This document shows positions 7,310 through 16,689 of a stretch of 64,000 nt of DNA, piece after piece. The notes under the pieces are model-generated. The model did not search any database. It worked only from the letters and a program-made list of their open reading frames with translations, and was not told the origin of the DNA. The first letter of the stretch is position 1. Each line of letters begins with the position of its first letter. Made by a program: the position numbers and the translations under genes. The stretch comes from Pedobacter puniceum (lineage in GTDB: Bacteria; Bacteroidota; Bacteroidia; Sphingobacteriales; Sphingobacteriaceae): positions 744,001 through 808,000 of the forward strand of contig NZ_WKJI01000002.1 in assembly GCF_009674685.1 (NCBI RefSeq), in the 5' to 3' direction.

Positions 7310-8092
7310 TTAAGAATTACCGAAACCCTTCATCACACCACGGTTAGAGTTTCTAATGAAATTAATAATCTCATCACGCTCTTCTGTTGGTTTGAAATCG
7401 GCCTCTATAATATCTAATGCTTTAGTTACATTATTGTGCTTAACAAAAAGTACACGATAAATTTCCTGGATCTCGTTAATTTTTTCTGATGTAAACCCTC
7501 TTCTTCTTAAGCCAACAGAGTTGATACCGGTATAAGAAAGTGGTTCACGAGCAACTTTTACATAAGGTGGTATATCTTTACGTACCAAAGAACCTCCGGT
7601 TACGAAAGCATGAGAGCCTACCTTACAAAACTGGTGTATTGCAACCATACCTGCAAGAACCACATTATCACCAATAGTGATATGCCCAGCGAGGGTTGTG
7701 TTGTTAGAGAAAATACAATTATCACCAACTTCGCAATCATGTGCTACGTGACAATAAGCCATTAACAAGCAGTTATTACCAACTCTTGTTTCCCATTTAT
7801 CATTTGTACCACGGTTAATGGTTACATACTCTCTAATGGTAGTATTATCGCCAATGATGGCTAAAGTTTCTTCGCCGGCATATTTTAAATCTTGCGGAAT
7901 AGCAGAAATAACAGCTCCAGGAAAAATTTTGCAATTTTTACCAATCCTAGCGCCATCCATGATGGTAACATTAGAACCTATCCAGGTTCCCTCGCCAATT
8001 TCTACGTCTTTGTGTATAACCGCAAAAGGGTCTATAACTACACTGTTAGCAATTTTTGCCTGTGGGTGTATATAAGCTAATGGTTGTATCAT
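7310..8092 (-). CDS. lpxA: UDP-N-acetylglucosamine acyltransferase LpxA
   Basis: A 260-residue left-handed beta-helix acyltransferase with repeated hexapeptides (IANSVV, IDPFAV, IGEGTW, and so on). It transfers 3-hydroxyacyl from ACP to UDP-GlcNAc, the first step of lipid A synthesis. The catalytic His lies in the segment CHVAHDCEVGDN (about residues 112-124), and the C-terminal helical domain follows RRRGFTSEKINEIQEIYRVL. Its start overlaps the lpxC/fabZ stop by 4 bp (ATGA), indicating translational coupling. Confidence 0.97.
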   Translation of the reverse strand: MIQPLAYIHPQAKIANSVVIDPFAVIHKDVEIGEGTWIGSNVTIMDGARIGKNCKIFPGAVISAIPQDLKYAGEETLAIIGDNTTIREYVTINRGTNDKWETRVGNNCLLMAYCHVAHDCEVGDNCIFSNNTTLAGHITIGDNVVLAGMVAIHQFCKVGSHAFVTGGSLVRKDIPPYVKVAREPLSYTGINSVGLRRRGFTSEKINEIQEIYRVLFVKHNNVTKALDIIEADFKPTEERDEIINFIRNSNRGVMKGFGNS

Positions 8093-9501
8093 GAAGGTGT
8101 ATTGGTTTCTCTAACTTTACTTATTTGCGCCATCATTTCGGCTTCTACCACAACGGTTTCACCTACCATACCAATACCTTTCATTTGTGCAATGCCTCTT
8201 CTAATAGGTTCCATTAAATCACATCTAAAAACTATGGTATCGCCAGGTAGAACCTGTGCTCTAAATCTTACTTTGTCTATTTTTAAGAAATAAGTAAGGT
8301 AATTCTGGGGGTCTTCTACTGTACTTAAGACTAATATACCTCCGGTTTGCGCCATGGCTTCTATTTGAACTACTCCGGGTAAAACAGGTGCTCCAGGGAA
8401 GTGCCCTTTAAAGAACTCTTCATTCATGGTTACGTTTTTAACCCCCACAACATAAGTTTTGGTAAGTTCTAATATCTTATCGATAAATAAAAACGGTTGT
8501 CTGTGTGGCAAAATCTCCATGATTTTGGTAATATCATAAAGTGGTTTTGCTTGTGGATCATACACATGTTGCGTTTTTTTCTTTTTTTCTTTTTTGATGG
8601 CTGCTTTAATCTTTTTGGCAAAAGCTACGTTGGCAGCATGCCCCGGACGAGCAGCCATAATGTGTCCTTTGATAGGTGTACCAATTAAAGCTAAATCGCC
8701 TATCATATCTAGTAATTTATGACGAGCAGGCTCATTTTGATAACGTAGTTCTATATTATTTAGAATACCTTCTCTGGCTACCTTTATCTCATCACGGTTA
8801 AAAGCTGCGGCTAACTCTTTTAACTCGCTTTCTTCTATTTCGTGGTCTACAATAACAATAGCATTGTTAATATCACCACCCTTAATAAGGTTATGCTTTA
8901 AAAGCATCTTAAGCTCATGTAAAAAAACAAAAGTTCTACAAGAGGCAATCTCATCATTAAATTCTCCTATGTTAGAGATAGTAGCGTGTTGACTGCCTAA
9001 AACTGGCGAATTATAATCTACCATACAGGTAAATCTATAATCGTCTAAAGGCATAGCCACCATTTCTACTTTTCTATCATCCTCAGAATAATGGATATTA
9101 TGAGGAATATGATAATACTCCCTATCTGCATCTTGCTCTACAAAACCTACAGATTCTAAAGCTTTCACAAACTCTATAGAGCTGCCATCTAAAATAGGTA
9201 CCTCAATACCGTCTAGCTCTATCATCACATTATCAACATCACAGCCTACTAAAGAAGCTAAAACGTGTTCTGTTGTGCTTACACTTGCTCCGTTTTGAGA
9301 TAAAGTAGTACTTCTTGATGTATCGGTAACGTTATCAACGTCTGCGTCTATGATAGGTTGTCCTGGTAAATCAACTCTTTTAAACTTGTATCCATGATTT
9401 TCCGGAGCTGGCTTAAAAGTTAAGGTAACTTTTGCACCAGTATGTAATCCTACTCCGCTTACGCTGATTTCTGATTTGATAGTTCTTTGCCTAAGATTCA
9501 T
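8089..9501 (-). CDS. lpxC/fabZ: Bifunctional LpxC deacetylase / FabZ dehydratase
   Basis: A 470-residue natural fusion. Residues 1-310 are LpxC, the zinc enzyme committing to lipid A, with TEHVLASLVG and HKLLDMIGDLAL supplying zinc ligands and GHIMAARPGHAANVAF near the end. Residues 325-465 are FabZ, the 3-hydroxyacyl-ACP dehydratase of fatty acid synthesis, with LPHRQPFLFID, catalytic His in KGHFPGAPVLPG and Glu in QIEAMAQTGG. The fusion is well known in Bacteroidota and joins the two enzymes competing for 3-hydroxyacyl-ACP. It lies 9 bp after lpxD. Confidence 0.97.
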   Translation of the reverse strand: MNLRQRTIKSEISVSGVGLHTGAKVTLTFKPAPENHGYKFKRVDLPGQPIIDADVDNVTDTSRSTTLSQNGASVSTTEHVLASLVGCDVDNVMIELDGIEVPILDGSSIEFVKALESVGFVEQDADREYYHIPHNIHYSEDDRKVEMVAMPLDDYRFTCMVDYNSPVLGSQHATISNIGEFNDEIASCRTFVFLHELKMLLKHNLIKGGDINNAIVIVDHEIEESELKELAAAFNRDEIKVAREGILNNIELRYQNEPARHKLLDMIGDLALIGTPIKGHIMAARPGHAANVAFAKKIKAAIKKEKKKKTQHVYDPQAKPLYDITKIMEILPHRQPFLFIDKILELTKTYVVGVKNVTMNEEFFKGHFPGAPVLPGVVQIEAMAQTGGILVLSTVEDPQNYLTYFLKIDKVRFRAQVLPGDTIVFRCDLMEPIRRGIAQMKGIGMVGETVVVEAEMMAQISKVRETNTPS

Positions 9502-9510
9502 ACTGTAGTG

Positions 9511-10560
9511 TTATTTATTAGTGGTATTATCCTGAAGTTCTTTAAGTATACGCTGCAAATCTTCTATTTTTTTCTCCATTTCTGGAAGTCTTTGGATAAT
9601 TACCTGAGACCGCATGTAATTTTGATAGGTTGTTGCTGGTGCACCACCCCACTTTTTATTCTCTTCTTCTATAGATTTATTAATACCAGATTTAGCTTGT
9701 ATTTGTGTGCCTTTTGCTAAGCTGATGTGCCCAACAATGCCAACCTGACCGCCAATGATACAGTTTTCGCCAACCTTTGTACTACCAGAAACTCCCGTTT
9801 GCGAGGCAATTACCGTATTGGCTCCTACCTCTGCATTATGGGCAATTTGTATGAGGTTATCTAATTTAACACCTTTACGGATAACCGTAGAACCCATAGT
9901 TGCTCTATCTATACAAGTATTGGCACCAACTTCTACCCAATCTTCAATGACAACATTACCAATTTGGCTTATTTTATGGTAAGAGCCATCTGCTTGTGGA
10001 GCAAAACCAAAGCCATCACTTCCGATTACGGCATTACTATGGATAATGACATTGTTTCCTATAATACAATCATGGTAAACTTTTACACCAGAAAATAGAG
10101 TTGTTGAAGCACCTACCTCTACATTATCACCTAAAAAAGAATGAGGATAAATTTTTGCTCCATCGCCAACTTTTGCATTAGCACTGATGTAGGTAAAAGC
10201 ACCAATAAAAACATCTTTACCTATAACGGCATCTGGGTGGATAAAAGAAGGTTCTTCTATACCAACTTTATTGAGTTTAAGGGTATTGTATTTCTCTAAC
10301 AAAATAGAGAAACTACTGTAAGCATCATCAACCCGGATAACTGTTGCTTTAACAGGCTGGGTTAACTCTAAATCTTTATTTATAATTACCGCAGAAGCTT
10401 GGGTAGTATAAAGATGAGATTCATACTTGGGATTAGCTAAAAAAGAAAGACTGCCCTCATTGGCTTCTTCTATTTTTGCTAACTTAAAAACTATTGCATC
10501 AGGGTTACCTTCTATGGTTCCATTTAGCAATAAACTAACCTCTTTTGCGGTAAATTGCAT
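9511..10560 (-). CDS. lpxD: UDP-3-O-(3-hydroxyacyl)glucosamine N-acyltransferase
   Basis: A 349-residue acyltransferase of the third lipid A step. An N-terminal uridine-binding domain (residues 1-100) precedes a long hexapeptide-repeat beta helix (about 105-310, repeats such as IGKDVF, VGDGAK, IGNNVI), with the catalytic His in LIQIAHNAEVG. A C-terminal helical tail, RLPEMEKKIEDLQRILKELQ, is predicted coiled coil and helps trimerise the protein. It stands first of the three lpx genes and 63 bp after the HD-domain gene. Confidence 0.96.
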   Translation of the reverse strand: MQFTAKEVSLLLNGTIEGNPDAIVFKLAKIEEANEGSLSFLANPKYESHLYTTQASAVIINKDLELTQPVKATVIRVDDAYSSFSILLEKYNTLKLNKVGIEEPSFIHPDAVIGKDVFIGAFTYISANAKVGDGAKIYPHSFLGDNVEVGASTTLFSGVKVYHDCIIGNNVIIHSNAVIGSDGFGFAPQADGSYHKISQIGNVVIEDWVEVGANTCIDRATMGSTVIRKGVKLDNLIQIAHNAEVGANTVIASQTGVSGSTKVGENCIIGGQVGIVGHISLAKGTQIQAKSGINKSIEEENKKWGGAPATTYQNYMRSQVIIQRLPEMEKKIEDLQRILKELQDNTTNK

Positions 10561-10623
10561 TTGGCAAAATTAACTGATAATATGAAATGAACAAATTGTT
10601 AGGTTAAAATCAAGTTAACAAAG

Positions 10624-11907
10624 TTATACTTTTAAATAACAAAGGAAATTTTTTGTTACCACCTTTGATAGGGCTTCTAAATTAGAATTATCAGAAACTG
10701 CCGCTATATCCTCAATTTGCCCACTTTTTAATAAAACTTTTATACTACCGTTACCAACTTTATAAGCCATATTATTGATGGTATCACTAAAAATAAAATA
10801 AGCAGATTCTTCCTCGTTAATATTCAGTTTATCTATAATATGTGCTTTAATTTTAACCAACTTAGCAGCATCTGGCAAAGCATTATCTATTTCTACCTTA
10901 TAAAGGTTTCTTTGGATAAGATTTTTACAAAGTGTACTCAAAATAAAATCATCATGATTTTGCCAAACTTTCACTACCGCCATCATATCATGATCGTCTA
11001 ACTTAGCAAAAAAAGAAAGATGCTCGCTATCTTCATTAAAATCATCTTCAAGAATATCTTGATATAAAAAATGACTTAAAGCTGGCGTTGCAAAAAGATT
11101 TACATCGGCCTTAGCCAACTCTCTTGCCCTTTTTAGAATTTTAACCAACAATTGCTCTGCCGCAACTACTGTTTTATGCAAATAAACTTGCCAATACATC
11201 AGCCTACGAGCTATCAAAAATTTCTCGATGGAATAAATGCCTTTTTCTTCTACTACCAAAGAGCCGTCTTTAACGTTTAGGAGTTTAATGATACGGTCTG
11301 AGCTTACCATGCCTTCGGTAACACCACTAAAAAAACTGTCGCGGTTTAAATAATCTAAGCGGTCTAAATCTAGCTGACCAGAAATAAGTTGTGACAAAAA
11401 TTTCTTAGGGTAGCTATTATTGAAGATAGCCAAAGCCATATCTAACTTACCATGAAATTCTTGATTTAAACGCGACATGAATAAACGGCTAATGCGCTCG
11501 TGAGAAACGTTTGGCACCAAAGAATGCTCTAAAGCATGAGAAAAAGGACCATGCCCAATATCATGTAATAAAATAGCAATACAAGCCGCTTCTTCTTCTT
11601 CTGGGGTAATGCTGTGGCCTTTAGTTTGCAAATGCTCTACCGCTAATTGCATCAAATGCATAGCCCCTAAAGCATGATGAAAACGGGTATGCAATGCACC
11701 TGGATATACCAAATGAGTCATCCCTAGCTGCTTAATATATCTTAAGCGTTGGAAATAGGGATGCTCTATCAAATCAAAAATTAAATCTGTTTTGATACTG
11801 ATAAAACCGTAAACCGGATCGTTGATAATTTTATTCTTATTCAAAAGGAAAATATATAAGGCACAAATTTTGTTATTTTTATTGATGCTGTATGCATTAA
11901 TATACAA
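10624..11907 (-). CDS. HD-domain phosphohydrolase
   Basis: Up to 427 residues. The HD superfamily metal-binding residues are seen in HTRFHHALGAMHL and ILLHDIGHGPFSHALEHSL (about residues 70-135), as in dNTP triphosphohydrolase-like proteins of this size. It likely hydrolyses a nucleotide, but the substrate is unknown. The ATG used here adds 22 residues (MYINAYSINK...) not expected in the family; a TTG at 11844 giving MNKNKIINDPVYGF is the more family-like start. It is upstream of lpxD, probably one transcript, and divergent from porX by only 49 bp. Confidence 0.85.
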   Translation of the reverse strand: MYINAYSINKNNKICALYIFLLNKNKIINDPVYGFISIKTDLIFDLIEHPYFQRLRYIKQLGMTHLVYPGALHTRFHHALGAMHLMQLAVEHLQTKGHSITPEEEEAACIAILLHDIGHGPFSHALEHSLVPNVSHERISRLFMSRLNQEFHGKLDMALAIFNNSYPKKFLSQLISGQLDLDRLDYLNRDSFFSGVTEGMVSSDRIIKLLNVKDGSLVVEEKGIYSIEKFLIARRLMYWQVYLHKTVVAAEQLLVKILKRARELAKADVNLFATPALSHFLYQDILEDDFNEDSEHLSFFAKLDDHDMMAVVKVWQNHDDFILSTLCKNLIQRNLYKVEIDNALPDAAKLVKIKAHIIDKLNINEEESAYFIFSDTINNMAYKVGNGSIKVLLKSGQIEDIAAVSDNSNLEALSKVVTKNFLCYLKV

Positions 11908-11956
11908 TATTTACAGCATTTTTATATTTTAACTGATAATAAATAGAATTAAAGAT

Positions 11957-13510
11957 ATGCAAACAGCCAATATTTTATGGGCAGATGACGAAATAGATCT
12001 TTTAAAACCACACATTTTATTTCTTAACGAAAAAGGATACCATATTGATACCGCAACTAATGGAAACGATGCATTGGAAATCTTTAAATCTAAAGATTTT
12101 GATTTGGTTTTTCTAGACGAGAATATGCCTGGCTTAACTGGCTTAGAAACTTTAACTTCTATTAAAAGTACTAATCCGGATATTCCTGTGGTAATGATTA
12201 CCAAAAGCGAAGAAGAATACTTAATGGAAGATGCCATTGGCGCAACCATTGACGATTATTTGATAAAGCCGGTAAATCCTAAACAAATACTGTTAACCAT
12301 TAAAAAGTTAATAGATAATAAGCGTTTAATAAGCGAAAAAACTTCTATGGCTTACCAACAAGATTTTAGAACGCTTGGTATGACCTTGAACGATAATTTA
12401 AACTATCAGGAGTGGATTGATGTATACAAAAAGCTACTGTTTTGGGAAATTAAACTAGAAAAACTAGAGGATGCCGGTATGCATGAAATTTTAACCATGC
12501 AAAAGGCAGAAGCAAACGCCCAATTTTGCAAGTTTGTAGAGAAAAATTATGCCACTTGGATAAACGACCAAGATAATGGTCCAACTTTTTCGCATCAATT
12601 ATTTAAAAAGAAGGTTTTCCCAGCTTTAAGTGAACATATTCCAACCTTTTTTATTGTTATTGATAACCTGCGTTACGACCAATGGAAGGTGATAAACCCT
12701 TTAATTGCTGAATATTTTAGGTTAGAAGAAGAAGATAGCTATTTTAGTATCCTACCAACAGCAACACAATATGCTAGAAATGCTATTTTTTCTGGCTTGC
12801 TGCCTTTAGATATGGAAAAACGTTTTCCAAACTTATGGCAAAATGATGAGGATGAAGGTGGTAAAAATTTACATGAAGAAGAGTTTTTACAAGACCAAAT
12901 CAAGCGCTTACTCCGTAAAGACATCAAATACTCTTACCATAAAATATTAAATCAAGACCAAGGGAAAGATTTAAACGACTCTTTAGCTAACCTCATGGAT
13001 AATGATTTAAACGCTATTGTGTACAATTTTGTGGATATGCTATCCCATGCCAGAACAGATATGCAAATGATTAAAGAATTGGCTAATGATGATGCAGCAT
13101 ATCGTTCTTTAACTTTAAGCTGGTTTGAGCACTCGCCACTTTTAGACCTTTTGAAGAAACTGTCGCAAAAGAAAGTGAAAGTAATGATCACCACAGACCA
13201 TGGTACTATTAGAGTAAAACACCCAAGTAAAGTTATTGGCGATAGAAATACCAATACCAACTTACGCTATAAACAAGGAAAAAACTTAAACTATAACAGC
13301 AAAGAAGTATACCATGTAAAAAATCCACATGAGATACACTTACCAAAATTGCATGTAAGCTCTAGCTTTATTTTTGCTAAAGAAGACAGCTATTTTGTAT
13401 ACCAAAATAACTATAACCAATTTGTTAACTTTTATAACGAAACGTTCCAGCATGGCGGAATTTCTTTAGAAGAAATGATAATTCCGTTTGTAACATATAA
13501 GAATAAATAA
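11957..13510 (+). CDS. porX: PorX-type response regulator with PglZ domain
   Basis: A 517-residue two-domain regulator. Residues 1-120 form a receiver with acidic pocket Asp10-Asp11, phosphoacceptor Asp54 (VFLDENMPG), Thr82 and Lys104. Residues 210-510 form a PglZ domain of the alkaline phosphatase superfamily, with metal-ligand segments VIDNLRYDQW, NFVDMLSHARTD and MITTDHGTIRVKHPS. In Porphyromonas the homologue controls the type IX secretion genes with PorY and SigP. No porY is adjacent, so the partner kinase must be elsewhere. tsaE and ald follow in the same direction. Confidence 0.92.
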   Translation: MQTANILWADDEIDLLKPHILFLNEKGYHIDTATNGNDALEIFKSKDFDLVFLDENMPGLTGLETLTSIKSTNPDIPVVMITKSEEEYLMEDAIGATIDDYLIKPVNPKQILLTIKKLIDNKRLISEKTSMAYQQDFRTLGMTLNDNLNYQEWIDVYKKLLFWEIKLEKLEDAGMHEILTMQKAEANAQFCKFVEKNYATWINDQDNGPTFSHQLFKKKVFPALSEHIPTFFIVIDNLRYDQWKVINPLIAEYFRLEEEDSYFSILPTATQYARNAIFSGLLPLDMEKRFPNLWQNDEDEGGKNLHEEEFLQDQIKRLLRKDIKYSYHKILNQDQGKDLNDSLANLMDNDLNAIVYNFVDMLSHARTDMQMIKELANDDAAYRSLTLSWFEHSPLLDLLKKLSQKKVKVMITTDHGTIRVKHPSKVIGDRNTNTNLRYKQGKNLNYNSKEVYHVKNPHEIHLPKLHVSSSFIFAKEDSYFVYQNNYNQFVNFYNETFQHGGISLEEMIIPFVTYKNK

Positions 13511-13531
13511 ATTATCGCTTATTTTTACATT

Positions 13532-13951
13532 ATGCAAATAAGCGTTAAAAGTTTATCAGAACTTACAGAAGCAGCAAAACAAATTATAGAAGCTGCCGGC
13601 GAAGAAAAAATTTTTACTTTTTATGGAGAGATGGGAGCCGGTAAAACAACTTTGATAAACCATTTATGCCAGCAATTGGGTGTAGAAGAACATACTTCTA
13701 GTCCTACTTTTTCTATTGTTAACGAGTATAAAGGAAGTGACAACGCCATTTATCATTTTGATTTTTATCGTATTAAAAATGAAAGTGAAGCTTTTGATTT
13801 GGGTTATGAAGACTACTTTTACTCTGGACATTATTGTATGATAGAATGGCCAGAAAAAATAGCCGATTTGATTCCGTACCACCACGTAAGAATTAAAATT
13901 TATCCTGTTACAGAAACAGAAAGATTAATAGATATCCAGAAAATATCCTGA
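13532..13951 (+). CDS. tsaE: tRNA threonylcarbamoyladenosine biosynthesis ATPase TsaE
   Basis: A 139-residue P-loop ATPase needed, with TsaB and TsaD, for the t6A37 modification of ANN-decoding tRNAs. Walker A GEMGAGKTT is at residues 32-40, the switch segment is TSSPTFSIVNEY, and the conserved HFDFYRI and CMIEWPEKI motifs follow. It lies 21 bp after porX and 1 bp before ald, forming a compact cluster. Confidence 0.95.
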   Translation: MQISVKSLSELTEAAKQIIEAAGEEKIFTFYGEMGAGKTTLINHLCQQLGVEEHTSSPTFSIVNEYKGSDNAIYHFDFYRIKNESEAFDLGYEDYFYSGHYCMIEWPEKIADLIPYHHVRIKIYPVTETERLIDIQKIS

Positions 13952-13952
13952 T

Positions 13953-15179
13953 ATGAGTTCAACCCTGATGAGCGGTTTTTCTGAAGTGGCCAAACAGGCC
14001 CTTTACCAGCCCCAAGAGGCTATGGCAGAAATTAAAAGTAAAAAAAACCAACTCTATATTGGTATCCCTAAAGAAACCTCTTTCCAAGAAAACAGGATTG
14101 CTTTAACACCATTATCGGTAGCGTTGTTGGTAAATAATGGCCATAAAGTAGTTATAGAAGCTGGTGCGGGTTTGGCTGCAAATTTTTCTGATAAAGATTA
14201 TTGCGAACAAGGTGCTCATATTGTTTATGACACCAAAGAGGTTTACCGGGCAGATATTATTCTAAAAATTGCGCCTCCTACAAAAAGCGAAATCGAAATG
14301 ATGAAGCATTCGCAGATTATTTTTTCTGCCCTGCAAATGGCTACCATCAATAAAGAAGATATACAAGCTTTAATGGCCAAAAAAATTACCGCTTTAGCTT
14401 TTGAATACATCAGAGATGATGGAAATGTGTTAAGCGTAGTACGAGCTATGAGCGAAATTGTAGGCGCCACCTCTATTTTAATAGCTGCCGAATATTTAAG
14501 TAATGTTTACGGCGGCAAAGGGTTAATGCTAGGTGGTGTAACCGGAGTACCGCCAACAGAAATTGTGATTTTAGGTGCTGGTACCGTTGGAGAATATGCC
14601 GCCCGTACCGCTATTGGCCTAGGTGCTGAGGTTAAAGTTTTTGATTCTTCTTTATACCGGTTAAGAAGACTTCAGAACAATATTGGTAGTAGGGTTTTTA
14701 CATCTGTCATACAACCTATTGTTTTAGAAAAGGCAATTAGAACTTGCGATGTAGCCATTGGTGCTATAAGGGCTTCACATGGCAGAAGCCCATGTATTGT
14801 AAGTGAAGAAACCGTGGCTAAAATGAAACCCAATTCTGTTATTATAGACGTAAGTATAGACCAAGGTGGATGTTTTGAAACATCTGAGGTTACCAACCAT
14901 AAAAACCCGGTGTTTAGAAAATACGATGTGATACATTATTGTGTACCCAATATAGCATCAAGAGTGAGTAGAACAGCAACTTATGCACTTACAAATATTT
15001 TCACCCCAATTTTAATTGATATTGGCGATTTAGGCGGTATCAATAACCTCATTTGGGAAAAACATGGTATCAGAAACGCTGTTTATATCTTTCAAGGTTC
15101 TATGACTAATAAAGATTTAGCAGAACGTTTTAATTTACCGGTTAAAGATTTAGACTTACTCTTGGTTTCTAACCGTTAA
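13953..15179 (+). CDS. ald: Alanine dehydrogenase
   Basis: A 408-residue NAD-dependent dehydrogenase that interconverts L-alanine and pyruvate plus ammonia. The N-terminal alanine dehydrogenase signature IGIPKETSFQENRIALTP is clear, and the NAD-binding Rossmann segment is VILGAGTVGEYAARTAIGLG. The first about 30 residues (MSSTLMSGFSEVAKQALYQP...) extend beyond the catalytic core, as in Bacteroidota relatives. It starts 1 bp after tsaE. Transhydrogenase alpha subunits look similar but carry different partners, which are absent here. Confidence 0.92.
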   Translation: MSSTLMSGFSEVAKQALYQPQEAMAEIKSKKNQLYIGIPKETSFQENRIALTPLSVALLVNNGHKVVIEAGAGLAANFSDKDYCEQGAHIVYDTKEVYRADIILKIAPPTKSEIEMMKHSQIIFSALQMATINKEDIQALMAKKITALAFEYIRDDGNVLSVVRAMSEIVGATSILIAAEYLSNVYGGKGLMLGGVTGVPPTEIVILGAGTVGEYAARTAIGLGAEVKVFDSSLYRLRRLQNNIGSRVFTSVIQPIVLEKAIRTCDVAIGAIRASHGRSPCIVSEETVAKMKPNSVIIDVSIDQGGCFETSEVTNHKNPVFRKYDVIHYCVPNIASRVSRTATYALTNIFTPILIDIGDLGGINNLIWEKHGIRNAVYIFQGSMTNKDLAERFNLPVKDLDLLLVSNR

Positions 15180-15219
15180 AAAAGGCTTATTTTTTGCAAT
15201 CATTCTTGAAAAACCTAGA

Positions 15220-16167
15220 ATGATGAAGAAAATTATTGCTAAAGCTAAGTTCATTTTTAAAATCATTATCAAAAGTTTTAATGCCTTTATGGCCGATAAA
15301 GGCTTAAAACTTAGTGCGTCTCTTTCTTATTATACCATTTTTTCTTTAGGCCCCATGCTGGTGGTTTTGCTTTCTGTTGCAGGCTTTTTTTACAAAGAAA
15401 AACAGGTTTTAAGAGAAAAAGTATTTGAAGAAATTCAAGGTTTCATTGGTACCGAGGCTGCTTTACAAGTGCAAACACTTCTTAAAAATCTCGCCCTTTC
15501 AGGAGATAGTGTAGTAGCCATTGTTATGGGTATAATTACTTTATTGATAGGCGCTACAGGTATTTTCGTAGAGATACAAGATTCTATCAATCAAATATGG
15601 AAAGTAAAGGCCGTACCTAAAAAAGGTTGGCTTAAGTTGCTAAAAAACAGGTTTCTATCGCTATCTATGGTGGGTAGCTTGGGTTTTTTATTAATCGTTT
15701 CGCTTATCATCAATGGAATGGTGTCTGCCATTAGCACAGTTCTCAGTAATCATTTACCAGAAAACACCTTGTTTTTGTTTGATGTAGTTAATTTAATGAT
15801 TACGTTTTTAGTGCTAGTTTTCCTATTTAGTATTATTTACAAAGTTTTGCCCGATGCAGAAATTCCTTGGAGAGGTGTTAGAACAGGAGCTATTTTCACA
15901 TCCCTACTTTTTATGTTAGGAGAATACTTAATAAGACTTTATATAGGATATACTGCCGTAGGCTCAGTTTATGGCGCAGCAGGTACTATGGTAGTTATTG
16001 CGGTTTGGGTGTACTATTCGGCGGCCATTTTATTTTTTGGCGCCGAGTTTACCAAGGTTTATGCAGAAGAAAAGGGCGAACGAATAAAACCATCATCTCA
16101 TGCGGTTTATATTAAAATGATAGAGGAAGAACAACATGTTACCTATATCCCTAAAGAAGAAAACTAA
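15220..16167 (+). CDS. YihY/BrkB-family inner membrane protein
   Basis: A 315-residue integral membrane protein with about six transmembrane helices. The family motifs are visible: LSASLSYYTIFSLGPMLVV near the start, GATGIFVEIQDSINQIW and YGAAGTMVVIAVWVYYSA near the end. The family was once misannotated as RNase BN; its function is unsettled and transport or lipid roles are proposed. A short inverted repeat (ATCATTCT/AGAATGAT, 15200-15226) overlaps the start codon. Confidence 0.88.
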   Translation: MMKKIIAKAKFIFKIIIKSFNAFMADKGLKLSASLSYYTIFSLGPMLVVLLSVAGFFYKEKQVLREKVFEEIQGFIGTEAALQVQTLLKNLALSGDSVVAIVMGIITLLIGATGIFVEIQDSINQIWKVKAVPKKGWLKLLKNRFLSLSMVGSLGFLLIVSLIINGMVSAISTVLSNHLPENTLFLFDVVNLMITFLVLVFLFSIIYKVLPDAEIPWRGVRTGAIFTSLLFMLGEYLIRLYIGYTAVGSVYGAAGTMVVIAVWVYYSAAILFFGAEFTKVYAEEKGERIKPSSHAVYIKMIEEEQHVTYIPKEEN

Positions 16168-16688
16168 ATACTACTACTATGATGCACTTTTCCAAAATGC
16201 TTAATTTGAGATTTTACCTTATCTCCTTTAATTTTTAATTGGATGATAAAATCATAATCTTCTTCTTGTAATTCTTTTAATGATAATTTTGCCCCTAAAG
16301 CTTCGGCTATTTTAATAACTGTATTGCTATGGCCAACAACTAATATCCTTTTACCTACCAATTCTTGCTTCACTCTTTTAGCTAAAAAAGCGGTATCGTG
16401 GGCCTCATAAAACTCTATACCCAAGTCTAAATGCTTAGCTAAAGGCGCAGCAGTTTCTTGGTTTCTTTTGTAAGGAGTTGTAAAAATATGCCCGATTTTT
16501 TCTTTTGCCAGATAAGTTTTTAAATCCTCTGCTCTTTGTTTACCTAACTCATTTAAAGATGGGTCTTGATTTTTCTTATCCTGTGTTTGTTTTTCGGCAT
16601 GTCTTACAATATAAACAGTGGTGCTATGTTGCGCAAAAGCTTGCTGTAATACTAAAAAACAACCCAGAAAGAATAACAGTTTTTTCAT
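16164..16688 (-). CDS. Exported histidine phosphatase family protein
   Basis: A 174-residue protein with a cleavable signal peptide (MKKLLFFLGCFLVLQQAFAQ). The histidine phosphatase (phosphoglycerate mutase) motif RHAEK begins at residue 29, with the second catalytic His in VVGHSNTVIKIAEAL and supporting Arg in TPYKRNQETAAPLA. It acts in the periplasm on an unknown phosphoester. It starts 1 bp after the D,D-carboxypeptidase-like gene, so the two are probably cotranscribed. Confidence 0.88.
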   Translation of the reverse strand: MKKLLFFLGCFLVLQQAFAQHSTTVYIVRHAEKQTQDKKNQDPSLNELGKQRAEDLKTYLAKEKIGHIFTTPYKRNQETAAPLAKHLDLGIEFYEAHDTAFLAKRVKQELVGKRILVVGHSNTVIKIAEALGAKLSLKELQEEDYDFIIQLKIKGDKVKSQIKHFGKVHHSSSI

Positions 16689-16689
16689 T

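Noticed and set aside
8497-8688. Short plus-strand frames inside lpxC/fabZ and lpxA
   Set aside because: They lie antisense within well-supported genes and show no domain or signal of their own.
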